DNA of 64,000 nucleotides from Corinectria fuckeliana. Taxonomy: Eukaryota; Ascomycota; Sordariomycetes; Hypocreales; Nectriaceae. Below, one piece after another: positions 13,201 through 23,950 of the stretch; within the stretch, counting starts at the first letter, position 1; the number at the start of each line of letters is the position of its first letter. Where the stretch lies: the NCBI GenBank assembly GCA_019137255.1, contig WPDH01000100.1, forward strand, positions 496,001 through 560,000, read 5' to 3'. The translations under genes and the position numbers were made by a program. The notes under the pieces were generated by a model that made no database searches, was not told the DNA's origin, and saw only the letters and a list, made by a program, of their open reading frames with translations.

Positions 13201-13368
13201 GGGTACGACTGTGGAGTCCACACCATCACCAACGCCATGTGCTTAGCTTTGGGACTCAGCCCCATCGATTCGTACACAGCGAGAGACATGCCGAAGCAGC
13301 GAATCCGGCTCGCGTGCATGTTGTTGAACGGCGGCTTCAAAGGAGAGTTTGACTTGCGAGTATATTAA
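10247..13368 (+). CDS. ulp1: SUMO-specific protease of the Ulp1 family (peptidase C48), 1004 aa
   Basis: Cysteine protease that matures SUMO and removes it from conjugates, normally at the nuclear envelope. Exons are 10247-10750, 10804-10915 and 10970-13368 (introns GTAGGT...ACACAG and GTGCGT...ATACAG). The long N-terminus (to about 700) is Pro/Arg-rich and mostly disordered. A charged helix (AAEEARQAAEAARRVAEEKA, about 714-733) suggests a coiled coil just before the protease. The catalytic domain is C-terminal, from about residue 770: WLNDEIVNG is the substrate-binding segment; the catalytic residues are His889 (RSHWTLLV), Asp906 (HMDSLN), the oxyanion Gln in PLQTNGYDCGV, and Cys953. All key residues are present, so the enzyme should be active. 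Fungal Ulp1 proteins are often this long. Confidence 0.93.
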
Positions 13369-15238
13369 TCCGATTGTTGTTTGTTTCTTGTTATATGTAC
13401 TCCGGCGTTTAGGAGGTCAAGGGGTGGACGAGAAAAATACTCTGTTGGTTGGCATGGGGTGTTCAGGCAAGATACCAAGAAATCAAAGCAAGCAAGCAGT
13501 TGCATGGACCGGCGTTTTTTGGATGACAGAGGAGGAACAGCAGCTCGCCGCAGCGGCTTGAGCATGTATGGATATTATGGTCACGGAGGAGAGAGGAGAG
13601 AGAAGAGAGGACAGAGGACGGAAGAGAGAAAGGAGAGGAGCACTCGAATGAAGGACGAATATTGTTAGAGACAGTGCAGCCTACTCTTGGAACTGGACTT
13701 GAATTGACACACTGACCGTACCCTTCAGGAGTCGGTACCTTTGCGTGTTGGATGCACATTCATGAACAAACGCCTTGACTTCATGCCAACATGGCGCTGC
13801 GCTTGTGACCCAATTCCTTTGTTTCAACATGGCCTTCTCCGACTATATGAGTCCGTCGTCCGTTCCACTTGTTAGTCCGCCAGGGCTGTCGGGTTAGTCT
13901 CATTGTCTGTAACCACGAGCGAGGACTATCTAACAGGGGGTGTTGAGGCACGGCCAACAGATCCATGATAATCATGACAAACAAGTCTGCCGGAGGCAAG
14001 CAGCGGGCCCTCGCCAAGGTAGCATCACAATCCGGGGCCTGATGGCGTCGTCGCAGGCCCATCACCGCTGCGTCTCTTAGGTGATTTGCGAACGTAGTAT
14101 GTAACAGAAAGGCTAGGCCATCTTCCTATATAGTACAAGAGTCCCCACAAGTGGATAGCAGCGGCAACACGTGGGCCTAGGGAACGACATGTGACGGGCG
14201 AAGAATAATTTTTGTCACAGCTTGCTTTTCCGCTTCGGTGTTGTTGACTTTTCGTCGACAACTATACGAGGGAGGGAGAGACAATGGCGTCTCCCGGAAG
14301 TGGAAATTAGCCATGAAAGGACAGGCGAAGGGCCATCTACGACCTGCTAACTTCATGTCAGCGAGAGAAGGGCTTGGAAATAAGTCTATGATGAAGAATA
14401 ATGCCTCCAGTATGGTTGCCCACAAACAAACAAGGTTGCCTACAGCAAACAGAGTTGAGGTCCGGCGGAGAGACGGGACGGGACGGGGATATTCTCGAAA
14501 GTTCGGGAAGCTTTCGAGAATCCCAGGCCTGGAGGAAGGTTTCACGGCACCAAGCTTCCAAGCCGGACCAGTAAACTTCGCCACAAGAAAACATAAACGG
14601 GAAGAGGAGCCTGTCAACATCTTGCTTGGCACACGAAACTTTGACGGGGACGGACCTAAGACAGACTCGTGAACGACAGACTCGGACGCGGTGGGTTCCG
14701 TGGGGTGTGCGCGACGCGCCTGTGTGGCGTGTATGACTGCGCCATGTTTGCCGTTGGTCGTGGTGGAATCGGCGAATCCGTCCCTTCGCCCTTGTGTTCC
14801 TTTGTAGACGCGCCCTCATCACGCACATCTGCAATACCCCTTGTGCGACAAGGCGCCAAAGAGCCTCGTCGACCGTTACCAGCAGCTGTACGTAGTAGCC
14901 GCAGACCCAGCGGGAGATTTGATCCAACCCCGTCCATCGTGATCCATCGTGGTCCATGGACGCCGACGCACGCCATGGAGTGGAGGCTGGCGAGAGAGAG
15001 AAAAACACCTGTTTACCCGGCGCCATCCGTGTCCAGCCGGGCCATGGCGACGCTGGTGCGGTGCGATGCTGCACAAATTTCTGTCCCTCTAACCGTTCGC
15101 CGGCCGCCGGCAGCTTTGAGGGCCCTAACTGAATGCAGCCCGTCGCGGCGTAGGCTGGTATAATACGAGCACCGGTAGTTGTGAAAAATTTCTCGGCCGG
15201 AGGATGGATCCCAATGAGCTTCGTGTTTCGGGTCGCGG
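13369..15238. other. Intergenic, no supported gene
   Basis: About 1.9 kb between the SUMO protease and the transposon. It begins with the protease 3' UTR, and a purine-rich GAGAGG stretch lies at 13588-13640. Several frames over 100 codons exist (for example 14358-15074 minus, 14669-15163 plus), but they overlap one another in antisense and lack splice or domain support; they reflect GC-rich composition. Confidence 0.45.
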
Positions 15239-15247
15239 TCAGCTGGC
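15239..15247. repeat. Left target-site duplication of the MULE (TCAGCTGGC)
   Basis: The nine bases TCAGCTGGC lie directly outside the left inverted repeat and recur directly outside the right one at 18923-18931. A 9-bp duplication is the hallmark of Mutator-type transposition. Confidence 0.88.
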
Positions 15248-15322
15248 GACCACGGAATTAGACGCACCTCTATTTGAATAACCTACACCTCCTAGCTGAA
15301 TCAGGGAAAGTGCGGTCCCACC
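15248..15322 (+). repeat. MULE left terminal inverted repeat, 75 bp
   Basis: Matches the reverse complement of 18848-18922 at 74 of 75 positions. The single difference (C here, T in the reverse complement of the right copy, at position 55) is a CA-to-TA transition, the RIP type. Similarity continues about 7 more bases if transitions are allowed. Confidence 0.92.
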
Positions 15323-16145
15323 TAAATTAGGTGCACACCTACTCCTCAGTCTTCTGCTAACACCCCTAACAACAGCTTCAGCTGGAGCACTAGTTTCTAT
15401 TAATAAAGACCCACTTTTTTCGTTATGTTACACATATTAATAATAACAGACCCTGCTTTTACATATAAGTAAGCAAATTAAAACTTAGTGTCTTACTTTT
15501 ACAAATTTTTAATAAATTAATACTTATATAAGCCTTACTTTTCCTATATATGCCTATTATTAATAATAATAATATATTACTTATACCTATAGGTATATAA
15601 GAATTCTTTTATCTTTATATATATAATACTACCTTCTTATACTTAATTCTGCTTACCTTCCTACTAAATTATTACTATTATAAGCCTTCTAATAGTCTTT
15701 ATATTATTATTATAGATAGCTTATTTTTTATGTTTTTTTTAATATATAATAAAATATATTTAGCTTTTTAGCTAGCTTAGGCTAAAGCTAGCTTTAGAAC
15801 TATTAAATTATATATAAGAAAAAGTAATAGCTTTTTAAGAAAGAATTAAGTGCTTTATATATAGGTAAGATATAATTAAGGTGGTAAGTATAAATAGTTA
15901 ATAGCTAGTATCTAAAAATACAGTTTAACTATAAAGAAAATAAGATGCTTTTAGTCTGCTAAGATTACTTAGGATCTAGTTATATTATCTTATTTTATAA
16001 GCCTTAAGCACCTTAAGTATAACTATAAGCCTTATAATAAGTATCTTACTATATACAGTTTATACTAGTAGATATATATTATATTTAGCCTTAAAAAGCT
16101 TAAGAAGCTTATTACTAACTAATTAAGCTCTTATTAGATTACCAC

Positions 16146-17300
16146 TTAGGAAATCACCTGCTAGATTTTCTTTAAATACTCTACGCTTAAGATTATTAAG
16201 CAAGATGTGAAGGTTATTAGAAGGAAGCTCTACTATAAGAGGTATAGTTCTTATATATCTATATAAGCTTTTCTTAAGGTCCTCTTAAGTAGTAATAATA
16301 TCTATTACTTTATAGTTAATTATAACTATAAAGGTAGATTAACCTAGGTTTTTTAGATCTATAATACTATCTTATAAAAGTAGAAGTATAACTTAGAGCT
16401 TCTCTTTATAGATAATATATATTAGGTTAACCACTTTAACCTCTCTCTCTTTTAGGTGATAGCTTTAACTACCTTATATATAAGCTTTAATATAGCCTTT
16501 AGGCTTACCTCTTAAGAGGATATCCTAAGCTATAAGTAGCTATTAATATAGCTACACTCTATTACTCTAAAAGCTAAGATCCTCTTTCCTAATATTATTA
16601 TTACTAATTTTAATATAGCTCTTAAGAATATAGCTAATAATATTTTTAATACGGCTTAATAGCAAATTTGCCTATAGTATATTATAAAGAATATTATGCT
16701 TAATATTAAGAAGAAGTAGCTAAGTAGCCTTAAGAGATGTAAGCTAATAGGGCATATAAAGAAAGATATTACTTATATAGCAGCTATAATAGCCTTATAA
16801 CTATAATAGTCTCTTCCTAATATAACTAATAATACTACTATTAAGAAGGTAGTAGCTTTAATAATAAGTAATATATACTAGATTACCTAATAACACTTAG
16901 ATCCGTAAATTACTATGCTAAGTGTTATACTATAATCTTATAAGTATCTTAAGACTACTAATAGTATTATTAAAGCCTAAGCTATAATAGTATATACTAG
17001 TACTAAGGTGCTTTTCTAGTTAAATTAGCAGCTTCTCTGCTTAGAGTTTACCTCACAGGAAAGTCTATTACTTTCTTACCCTTTCTATATATTATTTTAG
17101 CTAACAAGTTAGTATTTAGATATTATTTACTACCTCTAAGCGACTTACATCTTAGAGTGGCTCTAATTTGCTTATTTTCACACCTAATAGAGCTAGAATT
17201 TTAGCTAATACTTAACATCTCACACTAAAAGCTCTTATAGTTAACTTAAGGTCCTATTATTAAATAGGTTTTATAATTTATATAAGCTTAAGTAATAGGT
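16146..17300 (+). pseudogene. MULE transposase fossil, many stops
   Basis: Read in one plus-strand frame, ignoring RIP-made stops, the sequence gives MULE transposase features. Around 16402-16440 it reads LFIDNIY*VNHFNL, which matches the first catalytic Asp motif of MULEs (LLxDxTYxTN); that Asp codon is 16411-16413. Around 17209-17250 it reads YLTSHTKSSYS*LK, which resembles the conserved TSxxESxHSxLK segment near the end of the MULE core. The two motifs are exactly 266 codons apart in the same frame, so few or no indels have occurred: decay is by point mutation. Stops are TAA and TAG where CAA, CAG or TGG would fit, as RIP produces. No functional protein can be made. Confidence 0.8.
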
Positions 17301-18379
17301 TTAGAAATTATTATATATTTAAGAATATTAGTATAATATTAAGTTTTAGAAGTAAATATTATTCTAATATATATATTAGGAGAAGATTCTTATACTTAGC
17401 AGCCTGATTTTTCAGGTTAGTTAGTATACCTTAGAGTTAATATATAAGCAGGCTTATCTTATATAGGGGTTACTTACTAAGAAGACTATCTTACTAGTAT
17501 ATAAGAAATCCTTTTAAGCCTAGTAAGAATTATCTTATAGTTATAAGCTGCTTTCTTATATAGAGAGAGAGCTATTTTTACTACTTAAACTTATTAATTA
17601 ATACTAGTAGCTATATTCTAATACTATATATTAATCTCTAGCCTTTTAATAATCTTAGCAGCTAATATAAGCTAGTAGCTAAGACAAGAGGTAATACTCT
17701 CTATATAATTAGAACCTAACCCTCTTATTATTAAAAAACATAGTAAAATTTATAATTTGCTAATTATAATCCTAGACTCTAAAAACCTTGCCTTCTTAAC
17801 TGTCCTAACTAACCTAAGCCCCCTAACTATACTATCTAGCTAAATTCTTAGCGCTTAAAAAGTAGCTAACCTAAAATAGGCCCTAACAGCCTTAAAGAGA
17901 AAGAGTAGAAAAACACAGGTAAAAACAGGCGTGGGCAGCCAGAAGCGACCTTATAAGAGTTAGCTGCTAAATACCTTAATAATAAAATTAAAAGAGCTAA
18001 GAGTAATAATAATAGTATTATAAGATACAGCTATTATAGCTATAGCAGCAGCTTTAGCAGCAGCTTTAGTAGCAGCCTTAGTGCTACTATTTCTACTCTT
18101 AATCGCTCTAGTAGTAGCCTTAATACTACTATTAATACTCTTAGTCAGCCTACTATCAGCCTAGGTGCTAAGAGACTAGTAGTTAGGCGTTTCTTACTAT
18201 AAAGAAGGATTATAAAGTGTTAACATATATAATTTTAGTAGTCTAATTCCCTTCTTATCTCTTATAAACCTAGCTGTTCTAAGCAGCTGTCTGCCTAAGC
18301 TGTCACAGCTATAGTCACAGCTACTATTATAGCTGCTATAGTCACCTAACAGGTTATTTTACTAGGTAGCTTATTTATA

Positions 18380-18766
18380 TGATTTTTGCTGTTTTTTTTA
18401 ATATTACTATTACCTAGTAAAAGCTCAGCTTAATTAAATTACCTAGCAAAATCTTAGTTATACTTATAATATAAAGACCTTTAGGAAAAGCAGCTATTTA
18501 ACCTGCCTATATATATGTTTTTTAATATAGCAAAAAGCATATTTTTTATTATTACTTTAGCTAACAGAATTACCTAGTAAAAGCTTAGTTTAACTAAATT
18601 ACCTAGTAGAACCCTAGCTACACCTATAATATAATCACTTTCTAGAAAGTTAGCTATTTAACCTGCCTTTATATACGTTTTCTAACACAGCGAAAAGCGT
18701 GTTTTTTACTATTACTTATGTTAACAGAATTACCCGGCAGAGCCTCAGCTAAAGCTGTTGCTCAGG
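18380..18766. repeat. 160-bp direct tandem repeat inside the MULE
   Basis: A 160-bp unit starts at 18411 (TACCTAGTAA), again at 18571, and again at 18731 (TACCCGGCAG), with a partial copy before the first. Copies differ mostly by transitions. The copy nearest the inverted repeat keeps more G and C than the inner ones, so damage falls toward the element end. Confidence 0.75.
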
Positions 18767-18847
18767 CAACAAGCTTCAGAGGGTCTATTACTAGGTTACG
18801 AGACTCTGGGGGTCTAAATCCGAAGGAGGGCGTTATTATATAATCTG

Positions 18848-18922
18848 GGTGGGACCGCACTTTCCCTAATTCAGCTAGGAGGTGTAGGTTATTCAAATAG
18901 AGGTGCGTCTAATTCCGTGGTC
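18848..18922 (-). repeat. MULE right terminal inverted repeat, 75 bp
   Basis: Reverse complement of the left repeat, with one mismatch. It is followed at once by the right copy of the 9-bp duplication. GC content is normal, in sharp contrast to the adjacent interior. Confidence 0.92.
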
Positions 18923-18931
18923 TCAGCTGGC
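18923..18931. repeat. Right target-site duplication of the MULE (TCAGCTGGC)
   Basis: Direct copy of 15239-15247, adjoining the right end of the element. Both copies are unmutated. Confidence 0.88.
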
Positions 18932-21172
18932 GCCTAAGAGTAACGTGTTAGGATGACGGTGACCGTTTTTTCTCTTCCTTCTCCCTCCCCCTGATGAGGC
19001 GATGGAGACACGGCGATGCCGATTTGGGAAGACGTTTTGGTGGTGGAGTGTGGAGTGAGTCGGACAGCTGAAAGGGACCGGGTGGATGGTTGGGTGGCAT
19101 CGCATGCCTAATTAGGAAGGCTTCTGGAACCGGGGCGCCACTAGGTTAGTTTTCTTGGCTCTTCCAGAACGACATGGATGAATGAATGATGGGGCCGGAA
19201 GGGAGACCTCGTAACGGAAAGGAATGAGTATCGGAGAACGCACCCCAGAAGCAGCGGGAGAACATTCTTGATTCAACACAACACCCCCTCCCCCTCCCTC
19301 TCCGGCCCTTGACCCATAGAGCATCTGTGCGTCAACCACAGACCGGGGGTTTACATATCTATGTAGCCTGGATGTCGGACTTTCCAGATCTGCCCGGCAT
19401 GGAAAGGATTGGCTTGAGACAATCATCACCCCTTCTAAACAAAAGGGGCATTGTGACTAGGCGCTACCACGCCCTCGCCCCAACCAGCAAGTACGTTACC
19501 ATCCTGTGGCAGGGGATGGATGGATGAAAGGGCGGCTACTAGTCAGCCATCGACAGCCATTCGGACTGGCCTGCCTGCGGCACGTACATGCACTTCGCGG
19601 CGTACAACCACCGACGAGCTCGTCATGTCATTCACTTCGATAACGACTTGACATGTCAAATATGTACAACTAAACCGTCCGGCACAGCGTTCATTGTCGT
19701 GAGTGGCCTCTCCACCATAGTATTGATCGTCCATGCATAGCACATGTACCCCTTGTCCGTCGATTTGCCACAGTGTTGAACAAGCAGCAAGCCCTGTCCT
19801 ACTACATACATACTGCGTACATAAATGCCATCGAAGCAAGGTTGAAGGCACGCAAGCGCGGAAGAGGTTTGACCCCATTGCTTCGGATCTTGTCTCCTAG
19901 CATCCATTCACTCATTCATACATCGGAGCGGTGGCTTGTCTCGCTCCCTGGTAGCATGCGGTATTATGTACTTCGTAGATGAGCAGTTCGGCGTAAAGAC
20001 CTGAAAACCCCATCTATTGAGGATCGACAGCGTTGGCGGGGACGGTGGAGTCAAGGGATCAGGCATAATGATTAGATGTTGTCGATTAATTAGCCGTTGC
20101 TGCACATTGTCGACCTGGCTTGCCTGGCTGGGGGGATGATAAGCCGAGCGCTACAACGATGAACAACGCGATCGAGCCACGGAGCCACGCCGTTGCATCA
20201 CGCTGAAATCCTCCGTCCGGGCCATCGCTGTTTATCCATGGCAGCTGTTGCATATGCCATCACCAGATGCCCTGTCTTGTTCACGGCTACGGCCGCCGTT
20301 GTCAAGCAACGAAATATGAATCGTGAATAGTCGTTGGGTAAAGGACCCGCCCTACGAAAGTACCCTCGCAATTGTCTTACGTCAATTCCGAAAAGCTACC
20401 TAAGTACATAGGTAGGTAGGGCAGGTGAAATCAAGTTAGTACTTATACATATTCGTACTGCAGCCGTTCCCTGGAGTGAGGGATGAACTAGGTAGGTAGA
20501 TACCTAGGTACCTGGTAGGCTGGTCCCGAGTGGTGAGATCGGGACACTCACCGACAAGTGCCGACCAGGGCGAAAATAAAGCCTTGTAAGCTAGATATTG
20601 GGCAACTTAGTCAGTCCATGTGTGTCTTCCCTACTATGTAGATACCTCCGCGCTGAGCCTAGCGAGGCGAGGCACAATATGCCAAGATGGGTCTGAAAAC
20701 TAAGTGGTGCTGCGAAGCAGCAGACTCGTGGGCCCGAAGAGACACGAGAGGCTACATAGTTCATCGAATGAAGCATCGGCCAAGGGGATCGTGATGGCGA
20801 CTGTGGACTTTTTCCCTGCTCTAATTGAAGGGCTTCTGCCATTTTGTTGCATGGTGGTGAGGGAACGATGGCATCCAAGAGTGGTCCCGTTCGCGCCGCT
20901 ATGACACACCTAGGCCAAGGGGGAAAATTGCGCATCGCAAGGATCGATGGTGAAGGGGATTCGGTTTGGTAATAATTGTTCGATGGGGGGCATTGAGGAG
21001 AGACGGAAGCCCCGTCTTTCTCCGATGAACGGAGTACTACAGTACTACGTATGTACGAAGTACGGAGACGGCTATTCAAGGTTGTTAGTCTGGATTATTT
21101 TGCCTTGTCTGGCTTTCCCCTTGCGGTTGATTTCGATTACTACTATGTACAAACAGGATGGAGAGTATAAGG

Positions 21173-21192
21173 TACCTACCTACCTACCTACC
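21173..21192. repeat. (TACC)5 microsatellite
   Basis: Five tandem TACC units. TACC/GGTA motifs are scattered through the surrounding intergenic DNA. Confidence 0.85.
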
Positions 21193-21881
21193 TCTACATA
21201 GTATTGCTTCGTTCCGTCGCACGAACCAAAGGGATCGGCGATGACTTGGAAGGAACTTTCAGGCAAGGAGCGTACGATACATTTGCCAGACACCACTACC
21301 ACCTTGTATCTAATTGCTTAGAGCACTGCGGCCAATAGATCAAGTAGCACGGAGTACTCTGCCCGCAAATGCGTTTAAACATGGCTACCATCAACTACAC
21401 ATTTGGATTGGGATGGCGACGATGCCAACCCCCTAGCACCACACAAACACCGGAAATAATTGGCGGGCCGGTTTGCATTGAACAGAACTGGGGTTGCGTG
21501 ACGCCCACTTGCGGCTTGTTGGAGAATGTTACATTTTCTGCAAAAGTGGAACGCTCCGCTTTGCAGAGCTTTGAACATGGTATATGTACCTTAACAGAGA
21601 AGTCCTGGAGAGGGCCGAGGGCCTTAGACGTATGTACATAGAGGGCGCCATCCTCTCCGCTCAGAGGGCACGCCCAAGTGCCAAGTGACACGACAAAAGG
21701 CTAGGGTGGGTGGGCGACAGGGCACCTCCAGTTAGTGCTCATCGATCGGCCGGGCTATCGTCCTGTAGCGGCGAAGCCAAGATGTGTTGGCGGCCAGTAG
21801 CGCGGCGCAGAGCCTGACAGTGTCCACCCAGAAGCTCAGACTGAGCAAGCATTGCTTGGAGAGCAATGGGAGCTTGGAGGT

Positions 21882-21937
21882 GCAGACGGCAGACGGCAGA
21901 CGGCAGACGGCAGACGGCAGACGGCAGACGGCAGACC
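21882..21937. repeat. 7-bp minisatellite, 8 units of GCAGACG
   Basis: Eight back-to-back 7-bp units, identical except for the last base of the final unit. Because 7 is not a multiple of 3, all frames stay open across it and produce spurious repeated peptides on the minus strand. Confidence 0.95.
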
Positions 21938-23850
21938 GTGTGCTGTAGGCTGCCAGCTTGCATCCATCCCATCGCGATAGGGAAAAGGGACGCGGCAGAG
22001 AGCTCGCAACCATGCCAGGATGGGACGCTGTGGCACCAGCAGCGGCCGTGATGACGACATGGATGAGTGCCGCAAGTAAGGGAAAATTTCCTAGCTGCTC
22101 CAGCATCGTCGCAACAGTCACAAGCCTGGGGTGAAGGCGGCTTGGCGCTCGACAGATGGGGTTGATAGTACATCGTAGTTGACGATGGTGATGAAAAGTG
22201 TACATAGTACGAAGTAGTGTGCGAATAGTTACATCTTCGCATCACCCGCAGGTGAGCTTCCCCGGGTTGAGTTGTGTTCTCATGGTCATGCTATTTCGGC
22301 TTGGCTTTTGTCTCGCCTTTGTTGTCTCCTCGCCTCTTGTCTCGATTGCGGGGAACTGCTGCGTCGGGATGGTGTGACTGTTACAGGGCTGCTCTACCTA
22401 GAGCGCTTTAACAGCCGCCTATGGGTAGCCTTTCGCAAGAAGCGTAGATAGGTTGTCGTTGACGACATTTGAGGAAGAAATCAGGTAGCAGTAATTCCTT
22501 TCGTATGTGTGGCGCCTATGCTTAAATCGTTGACTACGAAGTAGCTACCTAGTCGTACGTACAGAGTACCGCCAACGATACTTTGTCTAGATGCTTCACC
22601 GGCAGCCCGGGATGGCTGGAAAGGCCAGCCAAGGCAAGGTGCATGGTGCATATGAGTACTAGATATGTAGGTATATAGTATGGTGCAGACGGGAGTGCAA
22701 GTGATGGTGTAGGGCGAGAAGGGTTGTTAATAGTTGGTCGCTGTCAGAATAGCTTGTCTGTGGCAAGATGAGCAACGCTGGGACCGAGAGTACATGGTAC
22801 ATAAGACTTGGGACTTGTGGCACAGTGAGAAACGAGCTGTGCTGGAGTGCGTGATGGTGTCCACAGTGTGTGCCAGGTGTGTGAGCGGAGCACGCCTTTC
22901 GGCTGTCGCCTCTCCCTCCCACTCTACTGGAGTCTTGGGGCCAACCAGGGCCCCTAGTCAGCCCCCATGAGCCCCCATGAGCTCAAGTGAACACCTCCAG
23001 CCAAGCCCCGTCCAGACCCCGCCATTGGCCACTGGTGCATCTTCTAGCGCCCTTCTAGTAGGCCTCGATCCATCGAGAGGCCCTATTCGCTGTTCGGGCT
23101 CTCCCTAGCCGTCGCCGGTATTCGTCAGGATCCAAGGGGAGCGGGAGCAGGCAAGGTACGAAGTGCAGTAACCACCCGACCTACTACGGAGTACATACCT
23201 AAGTATGTAGGACAGTATAGTAGTATTAGTATGTACCTATGTACCTCCCTTGCACGCTCTGTAACTGCACCCGACCACACAGTCCACACTGCCCGGGCGG
23301 GTTAGGCAGTGCGGTACCCGGGAATTCCTGCGTCACTATGGGCTGGGGCATTGTCTTGCTTGCCGTGTGCGTGTTTTCGCGGTTTCGCCACGCCCATCCA
23401 CGCCTGACCTGCTGAATTTCTCTTTCGGCGCTGGCCGGTTCCTTGCGTGGAATTGAACTGAAAGGGATTGACATCTACCTTAGGTAACTGTATAGGCCTA
23501 AGTATCAGGCGTTGCTTTGGGAATTGACTCAGCGTGCCACATTCATCATCCCGATAGTCCATCTTGGGCAATCATTTATTCCTTTCTGGTGAGACTTGCT
23601 TGCCCCTGGAAAGCAATAGGCTCAAGAAAGTTTCTACGCTGTGGAAGAGGGTTTGCTGTACATAAATGTTCTTTCGATGAATCCATGCTAGTAAAATCTT
23701 GGTACATACTTCGAACTCTCAATGAGACCTTACGTAGTACTTGCAAGCAAATGGAACCGACCCGACCCCTGGTCCCTCCCCTTTTCTCCATATCCCTTGC
23801 CGGGGATTCAGGCGCACCACCTCGTGGTTCGTTGGTTTGTCATTGTTTGT

Positions 23851-23875
23851 CGCCGCCGCCGCCGCCGCCGCCGCC
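23851..23875. repeat. (CGC)n trinucleotide microsatellite
   Basis: Twenty-five bases of uninterrupted CGC/CCG repeat, just upstream of the long leader of the RGS gene. Confidence 0.9.
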
Positions 23876-23950
23876 TCCGTCCGCGTCTAGAACAAGTTCG
23901 TTCCTTATTCTCTAATGAATGGATGAGATAATGAAAGAAAGGAAGAAAGA

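Larger units (their letters stand above)
15248..18922 (+). mobile_element. RIP-degenerate Mutator-like DNA transposon (MULE), 3675 bp, complete ends
   Basis: The element starts GACCACGG and ends CCGTGGTC. It has 75-bp terminal inverted repeats with one mismatch and is flanked by a 9-bp direct duplication. Known MULEs, including the active Fusarium element Hop, have long inverted repeats and 9-bp duplications, and Hop has a similar size (about 3.3 kb). The interior is extremely AT-rich, has no open frame above 60 codons, and shows RIP decay. A transposase fossil can still be read on the plus strand (16146-17300). The element is therefore dead, but its ends could in principle be recognised by a related active transposase. 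Orientation is given by the transposase fossil. Confidence 0.88.
18932..23950. other. Gene-poor region of about 5 kb
   Basis: Normal GC content but no frame with domain, splice or codon support. It is rich in short motifs such as TACGTAGTAC, GTACGAAGTAC and TACCTACC, and holds several simple repeats listed separately. Together with the leader that follows it forms a 6.5-kb gap between the transposon and the RGS gene. It could carry long-range regulatory DNA or a non-coding RNA, but nothing in the sequence proves that. Confidence 0.45.

Noticed and set aside
14358..15163. Overlapping sense and antisense frames of 164 and 238 codons
   Set aside because: They overlap each other, have biased Arg/Pro/Ser composition, no domain and no splice context; GC-rich DNA yields such frames by chance.
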